A stretch of 64,000 nt of DNA, from NCBI GenBank assembly GCA_000488855.1, contig KI535284.1, positions 1 through 64,000 on the forward strand, in the 5' to 3' direction. The notes below the pieces were generated by a model that searched no databases, was not told where the DNA came from, and saw only the letters and a program-made list of their open reading frames with translations. The DNA is from Eubacterium brachy ATCC 33089 (lineage in GTDB: Bacteria; Bacillota; Clostridia; Peptostreptococcales; Anaerovoracaceae). The position numbers were made by a program, and so were the translations under genes. This document shows positions 52,272-61,657 of this stretch, one piece after another (the first letter of the stretch is position 1; each line of letters begins with the position of its first letter).

Positions 52272-53981
52272 ATGAAAAATACGATTACTTCTAAAAATAA
52301 AAAAATTTTAATGCTATCAGTGCCGTTTGTTTCATTAATGTTACCGTCACAACAATTTGCATCAATTCTAGGATATCTTAGGGCGAATGATATTGAGGTT
52401 CATACGGAATTCCCTTCATATGAATATAGATACATGATAGGAGAAAAAGCATATAGATACCTACAGAAGGATGATAAGGGAAATGAACTTTTTGGTATGT
52501 TGTTGTGTGAGGAATGGAGCAAGATAGAGAAAGAAGGATATCCGTATGAATTATACCGAAAGACTATAGATTTTACTGAATCATTTATTTCAAATATTGA
52601 GAAATATAGCTTTGATTATGTTGTTATTCATGTGCAGTATAGTCAATTGATACCAGCATTATATTTCGCCAAAGAAATTAAGAAAAAAATAAATGCGGAA
52701 ATTATACTAACGGGATTTCATTGCGGTGATATATTGGGGGAGAATTTAAAAGAAATTTTTCCATTTTTAAGTAAAACAATAGGCGAAAATTTTGAAGAAA
52801 ATTTATTGGCATATATTAGAAAAACAGAGATTTATTATCATGAAACTTTGGATTTTTTACCACTGCCTGATTATGAAGATGCTTACAATAAAATTGTGAA
52901 ATTAAAAGAAAAAGGTATGGACATAAATGAGAACTCCATTGGGTACTTAGTGGAATTTTCCAGAGGTTGTAGATGGAATAAATGCTCGTTTTGTACGCTT
53001 AATTGCCATACTCATAGCTTTAGAACTAAATCAAAAAATAAAATTGCAGAAGATTATAGGAGAATTCGCAAAAAATATAAGACAAATGTAATTATTCCTG
53101 AGCATTTTGTTGTTTCTGAGAATTGGAAAGAAGAAATTATTGGAATTGCAGATTTTACTAAAAACACATCAAAGAATTTAGTTCTAAACTTTAAAGTAAA
53201 GGATTTACAGGATGAAGAATCTTTTAGAATTTTAAGCGAAATAGGAGCTTCTGTTTTAATTGGGACTGAATCGTTTTCTAGTGATTATTTAGTAAGATTA
53301 AATAAGGGGCAGACCGTAATAGAAAACATACAGAGTTTAAAATTTGCAGAAAGATGGAACGTACCTTGTTTTCACAATATTATGTACAATCTTCCTTTCG
53401 AAAATGATACACATCTTGCCGAAAATAAATTTGTTTTTGAATATATATATCATCTACAGCCACCGTTTGATATTGAAGAGTTTAGATTAACTTTTAATTC
53501 TTTGATCTTTAATAACAGAAAAAAATATGGAATCAAAAAAATTGTGAAAAGGAAGCAAATTTATAAATGTTTTTCTGATGATATTGCAGAACGATATATT
53601 CCTTTTTTTTATGATTTTGAAAAAAGAGATGATTATGATAGCAAAGAAGATGAATGGAAAGAAGCTGTGGATATCTGGAGAAAAAGATATTATTATTTTC
53701 AGAGATTGTCAGAGCCACAGAGAGAAAAAATGTTAGTTAAGAGCTATTATGATGATATTTTTCAAATAGTAGATTATAGAATGGGTCATATGGAAGTTTA
53801 TAAATTGAATGGTGTGGAGAAAATGGTATATGACTTTGTAGATGAGATTCGCTCTATTCAGGAGATTTATGAAGAATTTTCCGAATGTGAAAAAATAGTC
53901 ATAGATGAGATAATTGAAAAATTTTTCAAACTTAAGATAGCATTTGTAGATGAAAATTTAGTCTTGGGGTTAGCATTGTAG
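52272..53981 (+). CDS. Radical SAM/B12-type RiPP maturation enzyme
   Basis: A 569-residue radical SAM protein that fits the RiPP maturation radical SAM protein 1 type (cobalamin-binding-like N-terminus, ~residues 10-190, then the SAM core). The cluster motif is GCRWNKCSFCTLN: C233, C238 and C241, i.e. CX4CX2C rather than CX3CX2C; variable spacing is known in this group. The N-terminal domain lacks an obvious DxHxxG, so cobalamin binding would be base-off. The C-terminal ~150 residues are Lys/Glu/Tyr-rich and may contact the peptide. It would modify the precursor, for example by C-methylation. AGGTGG precedes the ATG. Confidence 0.8.
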   Translation: MKNTITSKNKKILMLSVPFVSLMLPSQQFASILGYLRANDIEVHTEFPSYEYRYMIGEKAYRYLQKDDKGNELFGMLLCEEWSKIEKEGYPYELYRKTIDFTESFISNIEKYSFDYVVIHVQYSQLIPALYFAKEIKKKINAEIILTGFHCGDILGENLKEIFPFLSKTIGENFEENLLAYIRKTEIYYHETLDFLPLPDYEDAYNKIVKLKEKGMDINENSIGYLVEFSRGCRWNKCSFCTLNCHTHSFRTKSKNKIAEDYRRIRKKYKTNVIIPEHFVVSENWKEEIIGIADFTKNTSKNLVLNFKVKDLQDEESFRILSEIGASVLIGTESFSSDYLVRLNKGQTVIENIQSLKFAERWNVPCFHNIMYNLPFENDTHLAENKFVFEYIYHLQPPFDIEEFRLTFNSLIFNNRKKYGIKKIVKRKQIYKCFSDDIAERYIPFFYDFEKRDDYDSKEDEWKEAVDIWRKRYYYFQRLSEPQREKMLVKSYYDDIFQIVDYRMGHMEVYKLNGVEKMVYDFVDEIRSIQEIYEEFSECEKIVIDEIIEKFFKLKIAFVDENLVLGLAL

Positions 53982-53989
53982 GTGAATAT

Positions 53990-56221
53990 ATGTCAAAAAA
54001 ATTTATTAATAATACAGATAAATCAATACAAAAGGTTAGTGAAAATTTATGCATAGCGAACGTTGATGGAAAATATAAAACCTTAATTAGTAAGTATGAT
54101 GTAATTGAGGAAACTTTAAATGCTAGTGAGGGAAAAACACTACATGAAATAAAAAAATATTTTTTAAATCGTTATACTGCGAAAGAAATTGAAAATTTTA
54201 TCAATACGTTGGTTAATGAAAAATTGTTATTGAATAGTGAACACGTAAGAAAAGAGAAATTAAAAAAAACTGTGTCAGTTATTTACAAAGGGAGTTTATA
54301 TAAAAAAATTAAAAAATCTTTGGAGCAATCGTTAGACATAAGAGAAGAATTTAATTTTGATAATTTTAATTTAAATTATAATTGTAAATCAGAGATTATA
54401 GTTATAGTTATGAGTGGAACTATATGGAATGAAGCATTGCATATAAATAAAAAGTTATATAATTTAGAAAAACCATATTTGTTTTGTTATTTTGATGGTA
54501 AAGGCATAGTGCTGGGCCCATTGGTATTCCCTTGGAAAACCATATGTTTAGAATGTATAGCAGAACATCATGTACAAAAACTCAAAAAAAATTTAAAAGA
54601 AGAAATAGACATTAAGCATTTTAAGCAGCTAAATTTATCATTTGAAATAGAAGATGAACAATTTAATTATCTGGATTTTAATACAATCGCTAATAAAATT
54701 GTGTTAACTGTAAATAAAATAGGCGTAAAGGGAAGTATACATGAGCTTATTGGTTGTGAATACAGATATGAAAAAGAACGAATACTGGATGAAACTGTAA
54801 AAAGGTATACTCCAATTACTATGTGTAATTGTTGCCATGCATATAATAAAAAATATAGTGTTTATCATGATCAATATAAATTTGAAAAAAATATAGATAT
54901 GGGATGTCGCCACAGTGACAAAATAAAATACTCTACTGCGGGTATGAGAAGTTTGTCTATAAGCGAAACAAAAGAAGTTTTAATGAATGCTTTAAAAAAG
55001 ACAGGGATTGGTATTGAAATTTTATTGAATGAGAATAATCCATTTGGTGATATTATACCAGTTTATGATTCATACTTAAAAGATTCTCATGAAAATGAGA
55101 TGGGATTAATATTAGAAAAACAGGTTTCTCATGGGAAGGGGATAAATAAAGAGCAAGCATATTTTTCTGCAGGGTTTGAAATATTTGAGAGAATTAGTTC
55201 TAGATATTTTGGCGAGAAAGAGATTATATCAGCAAGGCCTAGAGATGTGAAAAATTACGCTATAGAGTTATCCAAATTAGATAATAATGTATATAACAGA
55301 AATACACCATTTGATAGTTTTGATAATGACAAATATGTGGATTGGGTACGAGGAAGATCACTTGTAACTGGTGAAGAGAAATTAGTTCCTGCATCAATGG
55401 TATTTTTTTCTAACGTCATGTTTCAAGGGAATTTTTTTCCTTTATCATCATCAGGTCTAGCCGCAGGTGGAACCCTTGATGATGCCGTGCTCCAAGGACT
55501 ATTTGAATTAATTGAACATGATGCCTGGATTATGGGACAAAGTATACCTTCAAAATTACCGATATTAGATTTTAATGGTTCTAAAAATTCTAAATTGTTA
55601 AAAAAAATTAGGCAAATCCAGAAAGCTGGATATGAAATAATAACTAGGGATTACACAAATGATTTGGAGATTCCTGTGTTTAGGACATGGATAGTTAATC
55701 CAGAAAATTATAGTAAGTATGCCACAAACGGGTTCGGTGCCTCTCTTGATCCTGAAATAGCATTTGAAAGGTCAGTTACAGAGGCAGTACAATCAGCTGG
55801 AGGAGAAGATTTAGTCGATATTGAAATATATGAAAGAGGCAAAGCAGAGCACTTATCTAACGACCCATGTTCTGTATATAATTTGAATTATTTCATAACA
55901 AAAGATATAAAACAAGCAAAAGATGAGAAAATTGTAAAAATTGAAAAATATAAATATTTAAGTCAAGAGTATGTAGGTGATATTCTAAGGCAGACTGTGG
56001 CAATATTGCAAAATAAAATCAAGGATATAGATATAGTTTTTGTAGATTTAACAAGGAAAGCCATAGGAATTCCTGTTGTTAGAGTTTTGGTTGTAGGCGA
56101 TTTTCAGCCTGTAGCATTGCCTATGATATCTGTAAGTCCCAGAACTTTTTTACAGGGTAAAAAATATGGCTCACATGAACCAAAATATGAGGATTTATAT
56201 ATGGGTATTTATCCACATTAA
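53990..56221 (+). CDS. YcaO enzyme with ThiF-like/leader-binding N-terminus
   Basis: 743 residues. Residues ~1-310 resemble the TOMM precursor leader peptide-binding/ThiF-like partner protein and include two CxxC pairs (C186/C189 and C279/C282), likely a zinc site. Residues ~335-743 form the YcaO domain with its ATP-binding signatures: SHGKG (380-384) then SAGFEIFER, GGTLDDAVLQGLFELIEHD, and GASLDPEIAFERSVTEA. YcaO enzymes use ATP to activate a peptide amide, making azolines, thioamides or amidines. The C-terminus ends MGIYPH and lacks the usual PxPxP tail of azoline-forming enzymes. No SagB-like dehydrogenase gene is in the window, so any ring might stay unoxidised. Confidence 0.83.
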   Translation: MSKKFINNTDKSIQKVSENLCIANVDGKYKTLISKYDVIEETLNASEGKTLHEIKKYFLNRYTAKEIENFINTLVNEKLLLNSEHVRKEKLKKTVSVIYKGSLYKKIKKSLEQSLDIREEFNFDNFNLNYNCKSEIIVIVMSGTIWNEALHINKKLYNLEKPYLFCYFDGKGIVLGPLVFPWKTICLECIAEHHVQKLKKNLKEEIDIKHFKQLNLSFEIEDEQFNYLDFNTIANKIVLTVNKIGVKGSIHELIGCEYRYEKERILDETVKRYTPITMCNCCHAYNKKYSVYHDQYKFEKNIDMGCRHSDKIKYSTAGMRSLSISETKEVLMNALKKTGIGIEILLNENNPFGDIIPVYDSYLKDSHENEMGLILEKQVSHGKGINKEQAYFSAGFEIFERISSRYFGEKEIISARPRDVKNYAIELSKLDNNVYNRNTPFDSFDNDKYVDWVRGRSLVTGEEKLVPASMVFFSNVMFQGNFFPLSSSGLAAGGTLDDAVLQGLFELIEHDAWIMGQSIPSKLPILDFNGSKNSKLLKKIRQIQKAGYEIITRDYTNDLEIPVFRTWIVNPENYSKYATNGFGASLDPEIAFERSVTEAVQSAGGEDLVDIEIYERGKAEHLSNDPCSVYNLNYFITKDIKQAKDEKIVKIEKYKYLSQEYVGDILRQTVAILQNKIKDIDIVFVDLTRKAIGIPVVRVLVVGDFQPVALPMISVSPRTFLQGKKYGSHEPKYEDLYMGIYPH

Positions 56222-56233
56222 GAAAGGCTAAAA

Positions 56234-58015
56234 ATGTTCATTAACAAAATACTACTAAAATTCGCCAAATTGACAAGCAGAAAGATTGTTATTGCTGTAT
56301 TGATTCAGACTATGATAACTTTGCTAGTATCTATAACTGCCCTATTGACTGGTGAAATGGTTAGAAAAGTAATTTCTTCTAGTCGCGGAATTGGCATTTA
56401 TGTTATAGTTATTATTGTTTTGTTGATGTTGATTGCAGTTATAAGTGTTTGTAAAGCAAAAATTATTGTAAATGCGGGAATAGAAATAAAAAACAACGTA
56501 CGTAGCATGTTACTGCAAAAGTTATTTTTACTAGGTCCAGGTTATGCAGAAAGAAAAAGAACAGGTGAATTAACATCCATAATGACCACGAGAGTAGAGT
56601 GGTTAATGAGTTATTATGTGTTGTATTTACCAGTGGTAGTTTCTGCAATAATAAATGCGGTTATTTTTGTTGTTTTTTTATTTTATGTTGATTATTTTAC
56701 CGGAGTAACAGCGTTGTTTGCTTGTATAGCAATGATTGTTATTCCTATGCTCTTTTTTAATATAATGCGTAAAAGAGGAATGGAAGAATGGAATATGCAC
56801 GCAGAATACTATAGTAATTGTCTAGATGGAATACAAGGAATGATAAATCTAAAAGCATTAGGAGCAGATGATTGGTATATAAAAAATATAAAAAAATCAG
56901 GCGAAAATTTCAGGATAGCAGTAATGAGTCATCTAAAGATCACAATGCTGGAAGGTGCATTTTCCGAATTTTTTGCGCGAATTGGTAGTGCCTTAACATT
57001 AGTAATTTTGGCTATACGATTTTCAATGGGAGAAGTTAATCATGGAATAATTATTTTAGCCTTTTTTTCTGTTGGTGCAGCATTTATGCCAATGCTAGCT
57101 CTTATTAACGCTTGGCACATGGGATTTCAAGGTATATCAGCAGCATATTCTATAGATGATTTATTAAACTTAGAAGCCACAGGAAATTTTATTGGCGAAG
57201 CTGTTCCTAGAACCTTGACTTCTTATGACTCTCTTTTAGAATATATTGAAAAAAATAAATTTATCAATAGGACTGCTGAAAAAGTAACTATAGAATTTGA
57301 CGATGTTAGCTTTTGTTATAGAGAGAAAAATAAATTTAAATTAAGAAATATAAGTTTTAAAATAGAACCTAATAAAATGGTCGCTTTGGTTGGAAGCTCC
57401 GGCAGTGGTAAAACTACCATAGCGAATTTATTATCAGGATTTTACAAAAAAAAATCGGGACATATAAGGGTAAATGGGCAAGAATTATCAGAAAAAAATA
57501 TTGATAAAATAAGAAGTATGATTACTGCTGTTTGGCAAGATGGACATTTATTTAGCAGTACCATATATAATAATATTTCCATTGGACGAATTGGTGCGTC
57601 AAAAATTGAAATTGAAGAAGCGGCTAAAAGAGCAGAAATACATGATTTCATTTTATCTTTACCTGATAAGTATCAAACTGATGTGGGTGAGAATGGAAAA
57701 TTGCTGTCAGCAGGAGAAAGACAAAGAATTGTAATGGCAAGGGCTTTTTTAAAAGATGCTCCAGTGCTTGTTTTTGATGAAGCAACTTCATCTTTAGATA
57801 GGAATAATGAAATAAAAATACAACGCAACTTTGAAAAATTAAGAAAAGATAAAACTGTTTTGGTTATCGCCCATAGGCTACATACTGTACTGGAAGCAGA
57901 TGAGATATGTGTGCTTAGCGGAGGGAAAATCATTGGAAGAGGTACTCATGAAGAATTAATAAAAAAATCGGAGCTCTATAAAAAGATAATGGGAGAACAA
58001 TTTGATGAAAAATAA
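56234..58015 (+). CDS. ABC exporter half, permease-ATPase (first)
   Basis: A 593-residue half transporter: six membrane helices in residues ~15-305, then an ATPase with GSSGSGKTT (~387), signature LSAGERQRIVMARAF, and VLVFDEATSSLD with Walker B and the catalytic Glu, plus the switch His (IAHRLH). Of the two exporter halves this one has an LSAGE instead of LSGGE signature. It follows the YcaO gene by 12 bases. Likely pairs with the next gene to move the modified peptide out of the cell. Confidence 0.88.
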   Translation: MFINKILLKFAKLTSRKIVIAVLIQTMITLLVSITALLTGEMVRKVISSSRGIGIYVIVIIVLLMLIAVISVCKAKIIVNAGIEIKNNVRSMLLQKLFLLGPGYAERKRTGELTSIMTTRVEWLMSYYVLYLPVVVSAIINAVIFVVFLFYVDYFTGVTALFACIAMIVIPMLFFNIMRKRGMEEWNMHAEYYSNCLDGIQGMINLKALGADDWYIKNIKKSGENFRIAVMSHLKITMLEGAFSEFFARIGSALTLVILAIRFSMGEVNHGIIILAFFSVGAAFMPMLALINAWHMGFQGISAAYSIDDLLNLEATGNFIGEAVPRTLTSYDSLLEYIEKNKFINRTAEKVTIEFDDVSFCYREKNKFKLRNISFKIEPNKMVALVGSSGSGKTTIANLLSGFYKKKSGHIRVNGQELSEKNIDKIRSMITAVWQDGHLFSSTIYNNISIGRIGASKIEIEEAAKRAEIHDFILSLPDKYQTDVGENGKLLSAGERQRIVMARAFLKDAPVLVFDEATSSLDRNNEIKIQRNFEKLRKDKTVLVIAHRLHTVLEADEICVLSGGKIIGRGTHEELIKKSELYKKIMGEQFDEK

Positions 58016-59768
58016 TAGAACGCGAATAAAATATGTGTTTGCGTTGAGCAAATATATAAGTAATTACAAAATTAAATTATTGCTTTCTGTTATAATACAC
58101 GGCATATTTAAATTAATGCCAATTTTAATTGGATTTATGACAGCTTTGATAATTGGTGAGGCTGTATCTGGCGATTTAGTAGGTACATTTAAATACTTCT
58201 ATATAGTTTTAGGACTAATTATAGTAAATGCAGTATTTAATTATTTAGATGTTCTCGTATCACATGATATGACATATAGGATATTAACTCAATTAAGAGG
58301 GCGATCTTTTGAAAAAATAGCTCAAATTGCACCAGGAGGAATTGACTCCGAGGAAAGTGGAAATATAATGTCCACAATTTTGGAGGATATAGAAATACTC
58401 GAATGGTTCTTCGCACATACGACAAATCAGATAATAGTTGCACTGCTCCTGCCTGTGAGCGGTTTAATTGTTCTAGGTTGCTTTTCATTGTGGATTTCTT
58501 TATTAGTAATCGTATTTATTATTCTTATTTTATTCGTACCTATATGCATGAAAGAGAAATCCAACAAACAGGGGATAGAATTACAAAATAGATTGGGTAA
58601 ATTGAATGCAGTTATAATAGACGGCATTCAAGGACTTAAGGATATTGTTACATTTCAGTGGCACTCTGAGTATATTAAACATATGTCATCAGTGAGTAGA
58701 AGTCATTCAAAAGCTATGGAAAAGTACACGCTTAGAGCAAACAATGAAACGATAATCACAGTTTTTTTGATTGGGATTTCATATGTAGCGTCCACTGCGT
58801 TAATTCTATTTTTATACACAAAAGGTAATTACGAATTCAAATGGGTATTACCATTAATTATTTTATCATCTACCATTTATTCTCCGTTACAGGAGACTTT
58901 ATCAATGAGCAGTAATTACGGAAGAATTTTCGGTGCGGCAAAAAGAGTACTTCAATTTTTAGAAAGGAAACCTTTCGTTTCTGACAATGGTACTTTGACA
59001 CATAAAGACATTATCAATAAAAAAAGTAATTCTGGGATTCTATTCAAAAACGTGAATTTTACCTATCCCACATACATTGGTGAAGCAAATAATAATATTT
59101 GTAAAAATATAAGTTTTCAGATAGCAAATTATGAAACAGCAGTTTTAGTTGGAAAATCTGGATGTGGAAAATCCACATGTATTAAGTTGTTACAGAGATT
59201 TTGGGACGTAGATCAAGGAGAAATTTTAATAAATGGAGTAAATATCAAAGATATAAAGTTAAGTGAGCTTAAAAAAATGATAAGTGTAGTTCCACAGGAT
59301 ACATATATTTTCAATATGAGCATTTTGGATAATCTGCGCTTGGCAAAAATTGATGCTACTGAAGAAGAAATTATTGATGCATTAAAAAAGGCTAATGCAT
59401 ATGATTTTGTAATTAATCTTGCAGATGGCCTAAATACAGTTGTGGGAGAAAGAGGAATCAGTTTATCTGGTGGAGAAAAGCAAAGATTGTCAATTGCACA
59501 GGCATTCCTAAGAGATTCAAAGATATTGTTACTTGATGAAGCATCTGCTAATTTAGATTCTGAAAACGAAAGTATAGTCAATGAATCAATAAATCAATTA
59601 AAAATGGGGAGAATTACTCTAATGATTGCCCATAGGGTTTCTACTATAAAAAATTCGGATAAGATAATTATTATAAAAGATGGAAAAATAGAGGACTCCG
59701 GTACATATGAAGCACTTACCGAAAGAAGTAAATATTTTAATTATTTGATAGGACATGATTATGAATAG
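58005..59768 (+). CDS. ABC exporter half, permease-ATPase (second)
   Basis: 587 residues from ATG 58005 (GGAG nine bases upstream). Six membrane helices and an ATPase with GKSGCGKST, LSGGEKQRLSIAQAFLRD, LLLDEASANLD and an H-loop MIAHRV. The catalytic Glu is present in both halves. The 11-base overlap with the previous gene indicates coupled translation and a heterodimer. No peptidase C39 domain is present, so the leader, if removed, is cut by another protease. Confidence 0.88.
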   Translation: MKNNRTRIKYVFALSKYISNYKIKLLLSVIIHGIFKLMPILIGFMTALIIGEAVSGDLVGTFKYFYIVLGLIIVNAVFNYLDVLVSHDMTYRILTQLRGRSFEKIAQIAPGGIDSEESGNIMSTILEDIEILEWFFAHTTNQIIVALLLPVSGLIVLGCFSLWISLLVIVFIILILFVPICMKEKSNKQGIELQNRLGKLNAVIIDGIQGLKDIVTFQWHSEYIKHMSSVSRSHSKAMEKYTLRANNETIITVFLIGISYVASTALILFLYTKGNYEFKWVLPLIILSSTIYSPLQETLSMSSNYGRIFGAAKRVLQFLERKPFVSDNGTLTHKDIINKKSNSGILFKNVNFTYPTYIGEANNNICKNISFQIANYETAVLVGKSGCGKSTCIKLLQRFWDVDQGEILINGVNIKDIKLSELKKMISVVPQDTYIFNMSILDNLRLAKIDATEEEIIDALKKANAYDFVINLADGLNTVVGERGISLSGGEKQRLSIAQAFLRDSKILLLDEASANLDSENESIVNESINQLKMGRITLMIAHRVSTIKNSDKIIIIKDGKIEDSGTYEALTERSKYFNYLIGHDYE

Positions 59769-60792
59769 AGGAAATAAACAAACAAGAATATATTTAGTTG
59801 CTTTGTTGTTATTCATTTTGTTGGCAATTATAGGTTGTAAACTTGGTGGAATAAATGTTACCTTTAAAGAGGTATTTGATGTGTTTGCCGATAAATTAGG
59901 CCTTTCAAAATTGAACTCAGAAGCGAGCCAGATGGATATGATTATATGGAATTTGAGGGTTCCGAGAATAATTTTAGCATTTGTAGTTGGTGGAGGCTTG
60001 GCGATTTGTGGTGTTGCTATGCAAGCATTGACTCAAAATGTTCTTGCAGAGCCATACATATTAGGTGTTGCCAGTGGAGCATCTTTTACAGTTGTATTAG
60101 CAAATCTTCTGTTTTTTTCAAACACAGTTTTGTTAAATACACTGATTCCGGGATTTGCATTCGTGGGAGCGATTATAGCGACCTACTTGGTATATCAAAT
60201 TGGTGGAGTAGGATCTAATAATAAGTTGATTTTAGCTGGAATGGCAATCTCTATAATTTTTAATGCACTGTCTAGTTTATTGATACATTTTTTGCCATCT
60301 AATTCTTCGCTAAAAAATATAACTATGTGGATGTGGGGTTCTTTAGCAGGGGCAAGATGGGATAACATCATGATTCCGACAATTGTATCTATTTTGGGTG
60401 TGATTATATTCACGTGTCTAGGCACTAATTTCAATCTCATATCTTTAGGTAATGAGACTGCTACAACATTAGGTGTAGATGTCAAAAAGATGCGAATGTA
60501 TGTGATGATTATAATATCAATTTTAACCGGCATTTTGATTTCTGTTAGTGGGCTAATCGGCTTTATTGGATTTATCATACCACATGTTGTTAGAATGATA
60601 CGAGGAGCAGATCATAAAATGTTGTTTAAAGTTGCATTTCTTGGAGGGGGTATTTTTTTAGTTAGTATGGATATTTTGGCTAGAACAATTTTGGCTCCAA
60701 GAGAAATCGCAGTAGGTGTGTTTTCAGCACTTTGTGGAGGACCATTTTTTATATGGCTTTTATATAAAAACACCAAAGGATTGGAGAGGTAA
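59761..60792 (+). CDS. FecCD-type metal-complex ABC importer, permease
   Basis: 343-residue permease of the FecCD/BtuC family, with about ten membrane helices. Signatures: MIIWNLRVPRIILAFVVGGGLA, LAEPYILGVASGASF, WMWGSLAGARWDNI, SGLIGFIGFIIPHVVRMIRGADH (typical C-terminal coupling-loop motif) and LAPREIAVGVFSALCGGPFF. These importers carry siderophores, haem, cobalamin and similar metal chelates. ATG 59761 follows an AGGA; it overlaps the exporter gene by 8 bases, so importer and exporter are on one mRNA. Confidence 0.9.
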   Translation: MNRGNKQTRIYLVALLLFILLAIIGCKLGGINVTFKEVFDVFADKLGLSKLNSEASQMDMIIWNLRVPRIILAFVVGGGLAICGVAMQALTQNVLAEPYILGVASGASFTVVLANLLFFSNTVLLNTLIPGFAFVGAIIATYLVYQIGGVGSNNKLILAGMAISIIFNALSSLLIHFLPSNSSLKNITMWMWGSLAGARWDNIMIPTIVSILGVIIFTCLGTNFNLISLGNETATTLGVDVKKMRMYVMIIISILTGILISVSGLIGFIGFIIPHVVRMIRGADHKMLFKVAFLGGGIFLVSMDILARTILAPREIAVGVFSALCGGPFFIWLLYKNTKGLER

Positions 60793-60798
60793 CATACA

Positions 60799-61563
60799 GT
60801 GAATAACATAGAAATAAATAATCTAAGTTATAGAATACAAGAAAAACAAATTCTGGATCATATTAATCTTGCAATACAAGAAAAACAATTCATAGGAATA
60901 TTGGGACCAAACGGAAGTGGCAAGACCAGCCTTCTAAAGCATATCTACAGGACAATTCCTGTAGAGAGAGGCAAGGCTTTTATAAGTGGCAGAGATATTA
61001 ACGATTTGACCTTTAGAGAGTCGTCTAAATTACTTACAGTTATGAAACAAGAGAATCAAATTGATTTTGATTACAGTATAATTGAAATGGTAATGATGGG
61101 AAGAGCTCCACATAGAAAATTTTACGAAAACGATACGAATGAAGATTTAAAAAAAGTAAAAGAGGCATTGGAATATGTCGGTTTATCAGATCGTATGTAC
61201 AGTTCATTTAAAAATTTATCTGGTGGAGAAAAGCAAAGGGTTCTTCTAGCGCGTTCCATAGCTCAGGATGTAGATATTTTTTTGTTAGATGAACCGACAA
61301 ATAACCTTGATATGTATTATCAATGGAGTTTAATTAAGCTCATAAAAGATTTAAGTAAAACCATTATCGCAATTTTACATGAGATGAATTTATCATTTAG
61401 ATTTTGCGATTATATTTACGTACTTGATGATGGTAAAGTTCATTCACATGGAGCTCCAGAAGAAGTTATCAATGTTGATATGCTTAGAGAGGTTATGCAT
61501 ATAGATGCAGAAATTATAGAAAGAGATAAATATAAATCAATTATTGTTAAAGGGGCTATATAA
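60799..61563 (+). CDS. FecE-type metal-complex ABC importer, ATPase
   Basis: 254-residue ATPase, FecE/BtuD-like. Walker A GPNGSGKTS, Q-loop MKQENQIDFDYSIIEMVMMG, signature LSGGEKQRVLLARSIAQD, Walker B DIFLLDEPTNNLD and switch AILHEMN. GTG start at 60799 with GGAGAGG nine bases upstream, 6 bases after the permease stop. It powers the permease next door. Confidence 0.92.
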   Translation: MNNIEINNLSYRIQEKQILDHINLAIQEKQFIGILGPNGSGKTSLLKHIYRTIPVERGKAFISGRDINDLTFRESSKLLTVMKQENQIDFDYSIIEMVMMGRAPHRKFYENDTNEDLKKVKEALEYVGLSDRMYSSFKNLSGGEKQRVLLARSIAQDVDIFLLDEPTNNLDMYYQWSLIKLIKDLSKTIIAILHEMNLSFRFCDYIYVLDDGKVHSHGAPEEVINVDMLREVMHIDAEIIERDKYKSIIVKGAI

Positions 61564-61657
61564 ATATTTTAGCCATAAGATAAAAGAATAAATGAGAAAT
61601 TTTATACTTAATCATTTGTAGCAAAGATTATGTCATAAATTTAAAGGAGGGGTATTT

